From assembly GCA_021774355.1 (NCBI GenBank), contig JAJFJE010000188.1:1-5510 (forward strand): 5,510 bases of DNA, written 5' to 3'. Shown piece after piece: positions 1-5,510 of this stretch. Numbering within the stretch: position 1 is the stretch's first letter; every line of letters begins with the position of its first letter. The position numbers and the translations under genes are program-made. Below the pieces are notes generated by a model. The model saw nothing but the letters and a program-made list of their open reading frames with translations. It was not told the DNA's origin and did no database searches. The stretch is from Alphaproteobacteria bacterium. GTDB lineage: Bacteria > Pseudomonadota > Alphaproteobacteria > Zavarziniales > Zavarziniaceae.

Positions 1-277
1 GTCCCAGCCCGGGGGCCACGGCACCATCGGCTTTGCGGTTCCTGCCGGGGCCACCGCGGTCACGCTCCCGGCGGTGCCCGGCGAGCGCGACGACCTGCCC
101 GCGGGCGCCGAGGTGGTCGCGCGCAACTGGGCCAAGGGGTCCTACGCCGTTCCCGGCTATCTGCCGCCCTGTTCCGGTGGCAAGAACCATCGCTATTTTG
201 CCCGCGTCATTGCCCAGTCGGGCGGTGCGGAGGGCGACGACCTGGCGGAGACGGAGGTCGAACTCGGACGCTACTGA
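1..277 (+). CDS. C-terminal part of a PEBP-like (YbhB/YbcL-type) protein, 5' truncated
   Basis: The reading frame is open from base 2 and ends at TGA 275-277, giving the last 91 residues of a protein whose start lies outside the window. No catalytic function can be assigned. The fragment contains a VPAGATAV segment, then LPAGAEVV, then GYLPPC, a short gap and HRYFARV, and ends LAETEVELGRY. The order of these pieces resembles the phosphatidylethanolamine-binding protein family: an IPA-type strand, a GYxGPCPP loop, an HRYxF strand and a terminal LAxxxLxGxY. Members bind small anionic ligands and are cytoplasmic or periplasmic in bacteria. The stretch between HRYFARV and the terminal motif is about 15 residues shorter than usual for the family, so this may be a diverged member or a different beta-sandwich protein. 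The resemblance is from reading by eye; the coding call is firmer than the family call. Confidence 0.5.
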   Translation, partial: SQPGGHGTIGFAVPAGATAVTLPAVPGERDDLPAGAEVVARNWAKGSYAVPGYLPPCSGGKNHRYFARVIAQSGGAEGDDLAETEVELGRY

Positions 278-334
278 CGCCATGGCCTGGCTTGCCGTGT
301 CCGCCATTCGTCCGTCCCGTCGCGGTCCCGCTCC

Positions 335-1504
335 GTGACCGAACCGCTGCGCCGGCGCGTCCCGGTCGCCATCCGCATGGCGCTGTTCTATGCCACCAGC
401 TATTTCTCCCTCGGCGTCATTACCCCCTTTCTGCCGGTGTGGCTCGCCCATCGCGGCCTCAGCGCCGCCGAAATCCCGGTCGTCCTGGCCGGCGGGCTGT
501 TCATCCGGTTGATCGGCAATACCGCCTGGGGACGGCTGGCCGATTATCTGGGCGAGCGCCGCCGGCTGCTGATGGCTCTGACCGTCATCAGCCTGGCAAC
601 CCACGCCGCCCTGCTTCCGGCCCAGGGCTTCTGGGCGATCCTTGCCGCCTATCTTGCAGCCAGCCTGGCCTTCCCGGCCCAGGTCGCGCTGACCGAGAAT
701 GTCGGCGTGCTGGCCGCCTATCAGCGCGGCTACGACTATGCCCGGGTGCGCCTTTGGGGCTCGGTCAGTTTCGTGCTGGGCACCCTGGCGATCGGCCAAT
801 TGATGCCCCTGACCGGGGTCGAGGGCGTGCTGTGGGTGATCCTCGCCGGCCTTGGCCTGTCGGCGGCAACGGCCTGGCTGGTGCCCGATGTCCGGCCGCC
901 GCCGGCCCAGCGCTCGGGCCTGGTCCGGGGCTACCTGACCAACCGGCTGTTCCTGCTGTTCCTCGGGGTCAATGCCCTGGTCCAGGGCAGCCACGCCGCC
1001 TATTACAGCTATTCGGCGCTGCACTGGCGCGAGGCCGGGCACGACGACTTCACCATCGGCCTGCTGTGGACCGAGGGGGTCGCCTTCGAAATCGCCCTGT
1101 TCGCCCTGGCCAAGCGCCTGCTGCCCCGGGTCAAGCCGACCACCCTGATGCTGCTGGGTGGCTTCGGCGGCATTCTGCGCTGGACCGTGATCGGCGTGAC
1201 CACCGACCTTACAGCCCTGGTCCTGGTGCAATGGATGCACGCCATGACCTTTGCCATGGCCCATCTCGGGGCCATGCATTTCATCGCCAGGGCCTGCCCC
1301 GACGATGCCACGGCGACCGCCCAGGGGCTCTATTCGTCGCTCGGCATTGCCGTGTCCATGGCCTGCGCCACCCTCAGCCTCAGCCTGCTGATCGGGCCGC
1401 TGGGCGGCGGCGTGTTCCTGGTCATGGCCGCGATGTGTGCCGCGTCCTGCATCGTCGCGGCGACCCTGCGCCGCACTTGGGACGGCTCCCGCCTGGCGAT
1501 CTAA
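335..1504 (+). CDS. MFS permease, HcaT / MFS_1-like family
   Basis: This 389-residue inner-membrane transporter has about 12 hydrophobic segments (roughly residues 14-35, 46-64, 78-96, 98-118, 142-160, 164-184, 203-222, 239-258, 268-288, 293-315, 334-353, 357-377). After segment 2 it carries an MFS motif-A-like loop, GRLADYLGERRR (residues 66-77). YARVRLWGSVSF (135-146) and HAMTFAMAHLGAMHF (302-316) are typical of the HcaT branch (3-phenylpropionate transporter-like, related to LacY and nucleoside:H+ symporters). Proton-coupled uptake of a small organic substrate is the likely role; the substrate cannot be read from sequence. The start is GTG 335, the first good start after the in-frame stop at 275-277. 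It has no clear Shine-Dalgarno sequence. ATG 377 (residue 15) is an alternative, but it would begin almost at the first membrane segment. It lies 57 bases after the upstream gene and its 3' end overlaps the convergent peptidase gene by 4 bases. Confidence 0.9.
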   Translation: MTEPLRRRVPVAIRMALFYATSYFSLGVITPFLPVWLAHRGLSAAEIPVVLAGGLFIRLIGNTAWGRLADYLGERRRLLMALTVISLATHAALLPAQGFWAILAAYLAASLAFPAQVALTENVGVLAAYQRGYDYARVRLWGSVSFVLGTLAIGQLMPLTGVEGVLWVILAGLGLSAATAWLVPDVRPPPAQRSGLVRGYLTNRLFLLFLGVNALVQGSHAAYYSYSALHWREAGHDDFTIGLLWTEGVAFEIALFALAKRLLPRVKPTTLMLLGGFGGILRWTVIGVTTDLTALVLVQWMHAMTFAMAHLGAMHFIARACPDDATATAQGLYSSLGIAVSMACATLSLSLLIGPLGGGVFLVMAAMCAASCIVAATLRRTWDGSRLAI

Positions 1505-2574
1505 GCGCCCCGGGCAAGGCCCGACAGGGCGGCGTCGATGGCCCCGGCGGCATGGCCCAGCACGGCCCTCTGCCAGGCCGGGTCGGCGGGGGCGAAATGG
1601 TCGCGGATCCGGGCCTTCAAGGCCCGGCCCCGGTCGTCGTCCAAGGCCCCGTGGCGATGCAGCCAGCCATCGTCGCGCAGCACCGCAAGGGTCGTCGCCA
1701 GGTCGTAGGTGCCCACCTCAAGGGCGACGAAAACCAGGGCAGCATCGCCCAGCAGGGCGGCCACGCCCTCGTCCAGCGTGCCGGTCAGGGCCGACGAGAC
1801 CGAATCGCCGTCGGCGGTCGAGGCCAGCTGCGCGCCCCACCAGGCCCGCGCCCGGCGATAGGCGGTCGAGCCGGCGGCCGCCAGGGTGATGATCTCGGCC
1901 GAGCCATAGGGCCCCAATCCGGTGTGGCAATCGATCGCGGCGACGGTCCGTGCCGGAGCCAGGTGGCGGCGCAGGATCTCGGCCAGGCGGCGACGCGACC
2001 AGGTCGGCCCGAAGCCGCCGAAGAACAGGCCCTCGGGATGGTCATATTGGCCGCCGCTCAGCGCCGCCTGGAGCGCGGCTTCGCCCGCGACCGCCCGGAA
2101 CGCGGCCAGCGCCCGGTCGCCCCGGGACAGGGTCTCGGGATCAAGCGCCGAGGGTTCGAGCGCTGCCGCCAGGCGGCCATAATCGGCATTGGCCGGGCGG
2201 GGGCGGGCAAAGTCGATCCAGTTGCGGTTGAGGTCGACATTGTCCTCGGTGGTTCGCCGGCCCCAGGCGAAGCCCCAGGGATTGAGCCCGTGGACCAGCA
2301 GCAGCGCCACGCCCGCGGGCAAAGCCGGCGCCCGCTCGACCAGGGCCAGTTGGGCGGCGCTGCCGAAGGCGCCTTCGGTGCCGTGGGTGGCGGAAAACAG
2401 CACCAGCCACTGCGCCGCATCGGGCGGGCCGCGCCGCGCCACGTCGATCGCCAGCGCTTCGCCGGCCGGACCGTGGAGCGGGTGGAGGCAGCTTTCCACC
2501 ATCAGGCCGTGCCCGGCACAGGCGGCCAGGAAGCGGATCCGTGCCGTGCGGTAGTCGGGGGAGAACACGCTCAC
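1501..2574 (-). CDS. M14-family zinc metallopeptidase-like protein (DUF2817)
   Basis: This 357-residue protein is predicted to be cytoplasmic, with no signal peptide. It fits the DUF2817 group of the M14 zinc carboxypeptidase superfamily. The visible active-site set is complete: zinc ligands His64 and Glu67 in ATHGTEG, third ligand His217 in IDCHTG, a substrate-carboxylate-binding Asn-Arg pair at 116-117 in EDNVDLNRN, and a likely catalytic Glu286 in ALEVGTY. HGLNPWGFAWGRR (95-107) is also characteristic. M14 relatives remove C-terminal amino acids from peptides or, in the aspartoacylase/AstE branch, hydrolyse N-acyl amino acids. The substrate here is unknown. The start GTG 2574-2572 overlaps the dgcA stop as GTGA, indicating translational coupling. 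A frame continuing upstream to 3018 is only open antisense to dgcA's frame. It is the third gene of the dgcN-dgcA operon, which suggests a role in D-glutamate, N-acetylglutamate or D-Glu-peptide use (inference). Confidence 0.87.
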   Translation of the reverse strand: MSVFSPDYRTARIRFLAACAGHGLMVESCLHPLHGPAGEALAIDVARRGPPDAAQWLVLFSATHGTEGAFGSAAQLALVERAPALPAGVALLLVHGLNPWGFAWGRRTTEDNVDLNRNWIDFARPRPANADYGRLAAALEPSALDPETLSRGDRALAAFRAVAGEAALQAALSGGQYDHPEGLFFGGFGPTWSRRRLAEILRRHLAPARTVAAIDCHTGLGPYGSAEIITLAAAGSTAYRRARAWWGAQLASTADGDSVSSALTGTLDEGVAALLGDAALVFVALEVGTYDLATTLAVLRDDGWLHRHGALDDDRGRALKARIRDHFAPADPAWQRAVLGHAAGAIDAALSGLARGA

Positions 2575-3545
2575 CCCCACAGCGCCCGCGGCGGCGGCAG
2601 CATCAGACTGCCGTGATAGGTGATCCCCGGGGTGCGGTCCCGCGCCAGCAGCAGGGGCCCGTCCAGGTCGACGAAGCGGGCGGCGCCGGCCAGCAGGGCC
2701 GCCGGGGCCATGGCCAGGGACGTGCCGACCATGCAGCCGATCATGATCCCGAGGCCGAGATGACGGGCGGCGTCGACCAGAGCGATGGCCTCGGTCAGGC
2801 CGCCGGTCTTGTCGAGCTTGACGTTGATGCATTGATAGGCCTCGGCCAGGGCGGCCAGGCCGTGGCGGTCGTGGCAGGATTCGTCGGCGCAGAGCGGCAC
2901 CGGGCTGCGGATGCTGGTCAGGCAGGCCTCGTCGCCGGCCGCGACCGGCTGCTCGATCAGGGCGACGTCGTGGCGGGCCATATCGTGGCACAGGCGCTCG
3001 ACCGTGGCCGGGCTCCACGACTCATTGGCATCGACGATCAGGCGGGCTGCCGGCGCGCCGTCGCGCACGGCCGCCACCCGCTGGAGATCCTGCCCGTCGC
3101 CGCCCAGTTTCAGTTTCAGCAGGGGCCGGTCGGCGGCCTGGCGGGCGGCCAGTCCCATGGCCGCCGGATCGTCCAGGCTGAGGGTATAGGCGGTCATTGC
3201 CGCGACCGGCGGCGGCAGGCCCGCCAGGACATGGGCGGGCCTGCCGGCGAGCTTGGCCTCCAGGTCCCACAGGGCGCAGTCGATGGCATTGCGCGCGGCC
3301 CCCGGCGGCAGGATCTGCTGCAGGGCCGCGCGGTCGGGCACGGACCCAAGCCGCGCCAAGGCCTGGTCGATTGCCGCCACGACCCCGTCGGCGGTTTCGC
3401 CATAGCGGCCATAGGGCACCGCTTCGCCCCGGCCCCGCCGGCCGTCCCGTTCCAGCGTCACCACCACAACCAGGGCTTCGGTCTTGGCCCCGCGTGCAAT
3501 GCGGAAGCGTCCGGCGATGGGCCAGCTTTCGACCGCCACCGTCAT
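2571..3545 (-). CDS. dgcA: N-acetyl-D-glutamate racemase DgcA (enolase-superfamily epimerase)
   Basis: The product is 324 residues, the usual length for the dipeptide epimerase/muconate-lactonizing subgroup of the enolase superfamily. The N-terminal cap domain covers about residues 1-110, and the rest is the TIM-barrel. Visible active-site residues are the KLK motif Lys144/Lys146; metal ligands Asp172 (VDANES), Glu198 (IEQP) and Asp221 (ADES); and the opposite-face lysines in INVKLDKTGG (Lys243, Lys246). DLDG at 293-296 contains the DxD seen in dipeptide epimerases. DgcA homologues racemize N-acetyl-D-Glu to N-acetyl-L-Glu after DgcN; the closely related alternative is L-Ala-D/L-Glu epimerase (YcjG/YkfB). 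The paired DgcN gene favours DgcA. ATG 3545-3543 overlaps the dgcN stop as ATGA and has no strong Shine-Dalgarno of its own, so it is probably translationally coupled. The protein is cytoplasmic and Mg-dependent by family. Confidence 0.86.
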   Translation of the reverse strand: MTVAVESWPIAGRFRIARGAKTEALVVVVTLERDGRRGRGEAVPYGRYGETADGVVAAIDQALARLGSVPDRAALQQILPPGAARNAIDCALWDLEAKLAGRPAHVLAGLPPPVAAMTAYTLSLDDPAAMGLAARQAADRPLLKLKLGGDGQDLQRVAAVRDGAPAARLIVDANESWSPATVERLCHDMARHDVALIEQPVAAGDEACLTSIRSPVPLCADESCHDRHGLAALAEAYQCINVKLDKTGGLTEAIALVDAARHLGLGIMIGCMVGTSLAMAPAALLAGAARFVDLDGPLLLARDRTPGITYHGSLMLPPPRALWG

Positions 3546-4549
3546 GGCACGACGGCAAGCAGCCGGTCGACGATCGCGTCCACCCCGTCGGCGATGGGAT
3601 CGACCGCCGGCAGGCCGTGGGCCGCCGCCAAGCCGTCGAGATAGTGGCGGGCGGCGGTCCGGTCGAGGGCCGAGCTGTTGACGGCGATGCCGACACAGGC
3701 GATGGCCGGGTTGGTCAGGCGGCCGCAGGCGAGGTTCAGGGCGATGCATTCGGCGATTCCGGGCAGGGGCGCCGGGACGCCGCGCATGGTCCGGCGGGCC
3801 GGCTCGTGACAGAGCACGATGGCATCGGGCTGGCTGCCGTGCAGCAGGCCCAGCGAGACGCCGGCGAAGGACGGATGGAACAGGCTGCCCTGGCCTTCCA
3901 CCACGTCCCAATGGTCGGGGGCGTTGGCCGGCGACAGCCATTCGGCGGCGCCTGAAATGAAGTCGGCGACCACGGCGTCGACGGCCACGCCGCGGCCGGA
4001 GATGAAGATCCCGGTCTGCCCGGTGGCCCGGAAATCGGCGTCGAGGCCACGCTGGCGCAGGGTCCGCTCCAGGGCCAGGGCGGTGTATTTCTTGCCCACG
4101 GAACAATCCGTGCCGACCGTCAGCAGCCGCTTGCCCGGGCGCCTCGTTCCCTTGCCCGTGGCCAGGCGCAGCGTGTTGTGGCGGACATCGATCAGGCGCC
4201 TGCCGTGCCGGCCCGCGGCGGCTGCGATGGCCGGGATGTCGCCCAGGCGCATATGCAGGCCGCTGGCCACGTCCAGCCCGGCGGCGAGGGCCGCGACAAT
4301 CGTCTCGATCCAGTGCGGCGCCAAGGTGCCGCCGGCATTGGCGACCCCGATGATCATGGTCCGGACGCCTTGGGCGGCGGCGCCGGCAGGGCTCATTTCG
4401 GGCAGGCCCAGATCGGCCCGGCAGCCCTCCAGCCGCAATTGGCCCAGGCACCAGTCGCGCCGCCAGTCGACGATGCCCGCGGCGGTTTTTGCCGCCAGGG
4501 CGTCGGGGGCGTCGCCGAGGAACAGGAGATAGGGGCGGGCCAGTTCCAT
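3542..4549 (-). CDS. dgcN: D-glutamate N-acetyltransferase DgcN (DUF1611 family)
   Basis: The product is 335 residues, a full-length DUF1611 protein. The N-terminal domain (about 1-135) looks Rossmann-like, with MIIGVANAGG at 65-74 and the conserved DVRHNT segment at 121-126. The C-terminal domain begins with a P-loop, GTDCSVGKKYTA (146-157), followed by RATGQTGIFISGRG (174-187), the EGQGSLFHPSF segment (218-228) and LCHEPARR (246-253). In characterised members this protein transfers acetyl from acetyl-CoA to D-glutamate, making N-acetyl-D-glutamate that DgcA converts to the L form. It acts in the cytoplasm. The start ATG 4549-4547 has a GGAGG site at the right distance. It is the first gene of the operon, with dgcA following in a 4-base overlap. 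The older name for the family is only 'DUF1611'; the functional call rests on family knowledge plus the dgcA neighbour. Confidence 0.87.
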   Translation of the reverse strand: MELARPYLLFLGDAPDALAAKTAAGIVDWRRDWCLGQLRLEGCRADLGLPEMSPAGAAAQGVRTMIIGVANAGGTLAPHWIETIVAALAAGLDVASGLHMRLGDIPAIAAAAGRHGRRLIDVRHNTLRLATGKGTRRPGKRLLTVGTDCSVGKKYTALALERTLRQRGLDADFRATGQTGIFISGRGVAVDAVVADFISGAAEWLSPANAPDHWDVVEGQGSLFHPSFAGVSLGLLHGSQPDAIVLCHEPARRTMRGVPAPLPGIAECIALNLACGRLTNPAIACVGIAVNSSALDRTAARHYLDGLAAAHGLPAVDPIADGVDAIVDRLLAVVP

Positions 4550-4553
4550 GGGA

Positions 4554-4558
4554 CCTCC
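4554..4558 (-). promoter_or_regulatory. Ribosome binding site of dgcN
   Basis: On the - strand the sequence reads GGAGG followed by TCCC and ATG, a consensus Shine-Dalgarno with a 4-base spacer. It fixes the dgcN start at 4549. The two following genes of the operon lack such a site. Confidence 0.8.
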
Positions 4559-4624
4559 GGCAGAGGGCCTCAGCTTAGCCCCGTTGGCGGGCGCGCCGGA
4601 AGCGCCAAGCCGGGGGCACCGGCG
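4559..4624 (-). other. Cytochrome c to dgcN intergenic gap, no clear terminator
   Basis: This short gap holds one modest inverted repeat: TTGGCG at 4584-4589 pairs with CGCCAA at 4603-4608 around a 13-base loop that itself contains the palindrome GGCGCGCC (4590-4597). No T-run follows on either strand, so it is not a convincing intrinsic terminator. No clear -35/-10 pair for dgcN was seen either. The operon could therefore have its own unrecognised promoter or be read partly from the cytochrome promoter. Confidence 0.35.
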
Positions 4625-4993
4625 CTATTCGCTCTGGCTTTGCAGATAGGCGATGAGATCGGCCCGCTGCGCCGCGTTGGGGACGCCGGGGAAGGACATT
4701 TTGGTCCCCGGCACCACGTTGCGCGGCGCGGTCAGGTAGCTGTCCAGCGTCTCCGGGGTCCAGGTCAGGCCCGAGGCGGCCATGGCCTTGGAATAGGTGT
4801 AGCCCGGCGCCGTGCCCGCGGTGCGGCCGATCACGCCGTGCAGATTGGGGCCGACCCGGGCGGGGGCGCCGTCGGCGATGGTGTGGCAGGCCATGCAACG
4901 CTTGAACACCGCCTCGCCTTTGGCGGCGTCGGCGGCCTGCGCCTGGCCGGCGGCGATGACGAGGAGTGCGGCGATCAGGCCGGGCAGACGCAT
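4625..4993 (-). CDS. Periplasmic monohaem class I cytochrome c
   Basis: This 122-residue precursor has a Sec signal peptide: positive MR, a hydrophobic stretch (about 4-16) and a likely cleavage after AQA at residue 20. The mature protein is about 102 residues. Haem attachment is at CMACH (Cys33, Cys36, His37), and the sixth ligand is probably Met99 in GTKMSFPG. VGPNLHGVIGR (47-57) and GYTYSKAM (64-71) are typical of the small mitochondrial-like or c2-type class I cytochromes of Alphaproteobacteria. It should shuttle electrons in the periplasm, for instance between the bc1 complex and a terminal oxidase; the partner is not shown by the sequence. The start ATG 4993-4991 is chosen because it begins the signal peptide and follows a GGAGG site by 6 bases. 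An in-frame upstream extension to 5080 would put about 29 polar residues before the signal peptide and is unlikely. It is divergent from the DUF2336 gene and runs in the same direction as the dgc operon. Confidence 0.95.
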   Translation of the reverse strand: MRLPGLIAALLVIAAGQAQAADAAKGEAVFKRCMACHTIADGAPARVGPNLHGVIGRTAGTAPGYTYSKAMAASGLTWTPETLDSYLTAPRNVVPGTKMSFPGVPNAAQRADLIAYLQSQSE

Positions 4994-4999
4994 CGGGGG

Positions 5000-5004
5000 C
5001 CTCC
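5000..5004 (-). promoter_or_regulatory. Ribosome binding site of the cytochrome c gene
   Basis: GGAGG on the - strand lies 6 bases ahead of ATG 4993. It supports this start over the upstream in-frame alternatives. Confidence 0.82.
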
Positions 5005-5094
5005 GGTTAACGGTTCGTAATCCAAAGCGCTTATAGTATAGGATCGCGTCAGGCGGATGCGTCATCGGGTCGCCCGTCATGCCGCGCCGCGTTG
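5005..5094. promoter_or_regulatory. Divergent promoter region between cytochrome c and DUF2336 genes
   Basis: Bases 5007-5042 form an AT-rich island in otherwise very GC-rich DNA. TATAGT at 5032-5037 (+ strand) and TATACT at 5035-5040 (read on the - strand) are each one mismatch from a -10 consensus and overlap each other. A partial -35, TTAACG, lies at 5007-5012 on the + strand, 19 bases before TATAGT. On the - strand the best -35 candidate, ATGACG at 5060-5065, is also 19 bases away. Both spacers are longer than ideal. AAGCGCTT at 5025-5032 is an 8-base palindrome beside the -10 elements and could be a regulator site. These are readings by eye. Confidence 0.4.
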
Positions 5095-5099
5095 GGAGG
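5095..5099 (+). promoter_or_regulatory. Ribosome binding site of the DUF2336 gene
   Basis: GGAGG, within GGGAGGT, precedes GTG 5104 by 4 bases. It is the reason for choosing this GTG as the start. Confidence 0.78.
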
Positions 5100-5103
5100 T
5101 TTC

Positions 5104-5510
5104 GTGACCGTGCTCACCCTTGCCGAACTGCAGGCGTTGATGGCCGATCCCTCGCCCGCCCGCCAGGCCGAGGCGACGACCGTGATTGCCGATGCCTGGC
5201 GCCGGGGCACGCTCGACCCGCGGGCCCGCGCCGAGGCAGAGGCCCTGTTCCGGGTGGTCGCCCGCCAGGCCGCCCAGACGGTCCGGGTGGCCCTGTCGCG
5301 GAGCGTCAAGGAAGCCGGCGAACTGCCCTATGACGTGGCCCTGGCCCTGGCCCAGGATGTCGACGATGTCGCCCTCCCCATGCTCGAGGCCTCGACCGTC
5401 CTGACCGACGACGATCTGGTGGCCCTGGTGACCCAGGCCTCGGCCGCCCGGCTGTCGGCGATGGCGCGGCGGCCGAGGATCTCCGAACCCCTGGCCGATG
5501 CCCTGGTCGA
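5104..5510 (+). CDS. DUF2336 domain protein, N-terminal part, 3' truncated
   Basis: The first 135 residues are visible, starting at GTG 5104 behind a strong Shine-Dalgarno; the gene continues past the window edge. The protein is alanine- and leucine-rich, predicted almost wholly helical, with no signal peptide or membrane segment. LPYDVALALAQDVDDVALPMLE (about residues 77-98) followed by a VLTDDDLVALV segment and an AMARRPRISEPLADALV segment is the recurring pattern of DUF2336, a family found mainly in Alphaproteobacteria. The spacing suggests HEAT-like helical repeats. The molecular function of the family is not established; a scaffold or protein-interaction role is only a guess. It is transcribed divergently from the cytochrome c gene and may share its control region. 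Confidence 0.85.
   Translation, partial: MTVLTLAELQALMADPSPARQAEATTVIADAWRRGTLDPRARAEAEALFRVVARQAAQTVRVALSRSVKEAGELPYDVALALAQDVDDVALPMLEASTVLTDDDLVALVTQASAARLSAMARRPRISEPLADALV

Noticed and set aside
282..307. Short inverted repeat ATGGC/GCCAT after the first gene as a terminator
   Set aside because: The stem is only 5 bases, the loop is long and there is no T-run.
292..2616. A 774-codon open frame on the + strand spanning the permease and the opposite strand of the hydrolase
   Set aside because: It runs through two well-supported genes in the wrong frame or strand, is rich in Arg, Pro and Gly without any motif, and is the usual by-product of very high GC with few stop codons.
2575..3018. 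N-terminal extension of the hydrolase frame up to 3018
   Set aside because: It overlaps the dgcA coding region, is Arg/Gly/Pro-rich, and the family pattern begins at the FSPDYRTAR segment just after GTG 2574.
2541..3644. Long + strand frame opposite dgcA
   Set aside because: It mirrors the codon structure of dgcA on the other strand, has low-complexity composition and no ribosome binding site or recognisable domain.
4178..5020. A 280-codon + strand frame opposite dgcN and the cytochrome gene
   Set aside because: Both genes beneath it have complete active-site or haem motifs and good ribosome binding sites; this frame has none.
4994..5080. Longer cytochrome c start giving about 29 extra residues
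   Set aside because: It would bury the signal peptide inside the protein, and the GGAGG site fits the inner ATG.
1..5510. Mobile element, CRISPR, tRNA or prophage signals
   Set aside because: No terminal inverted repeats, transposase or integrase motifs, spaced repeats or tRNA cloverleaf were seen; composition looks uniform apart from the short AT-rich promoter region.

Overview
This window is very GC-rich bacterial DNA with strong G/C preference at third codon positions. The gene families (a DUF2336 protein, a DgcN/DgcA pair, a short periplasmic class I cytochrome c) point to an alphaproteobacterium, plausibly of the Rhodospirillales type. That placement is an inference from gene content, not from a marker gene. 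No RNA genes, insertion sequences, CRISPR arrays or long repeats were seen.

Layout, left to right. (1) Bases 1-277, + strand: C-terminal end of a gene cut by the window edge, resembling the PEBP (YbhB/YbcL) family. (2) 335-1504, + strand: a 12-segment MFS permease of the HcaT/MFS_1-like type. (3) 4549 down to 1501, - strand: a tight three-gene operon. It runs dgcN (DUF1611, D-glutamate N-acetyltransferase type), then dgcA (enolase-superfamily racemase/epimerase), then an M14/DUF2817 zinc metallopeptidase-like protein. Each junction is a 4-base stop/start overlap (ATGA, then GTGA). (4) 4993-4625, - strand: an exported monohaem cytochrome c, 75 bases upstream of dgcN. (5) 5104 to the window end, + strand: the start of a DUF2336 protein, divergent from the cytochrome gene across a 110-base region with an AT-rich core.

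The central story is the - strand operon. DgcN and DgcA homologues are known to convert D-glutamate to N-acetyl-D-glutamate and then to N-acetyl-L-glutamate, which lets cells use D-glutamate. The third gene, fused to the pair by overlapping codons, is a zinc hydrolase with a full M14-type active site. It could supply substrate by cutting a D-Glu-containing peptide, or finish the route by removing the acetyl group from N-acetylglutamate (aspartoacylase and AstE share this fold). Either role is inference. The MFS permease converges on the operon with a 4-base overlap of the 3' ends and might import a related substrate, but nothing in the sequence proves the link.
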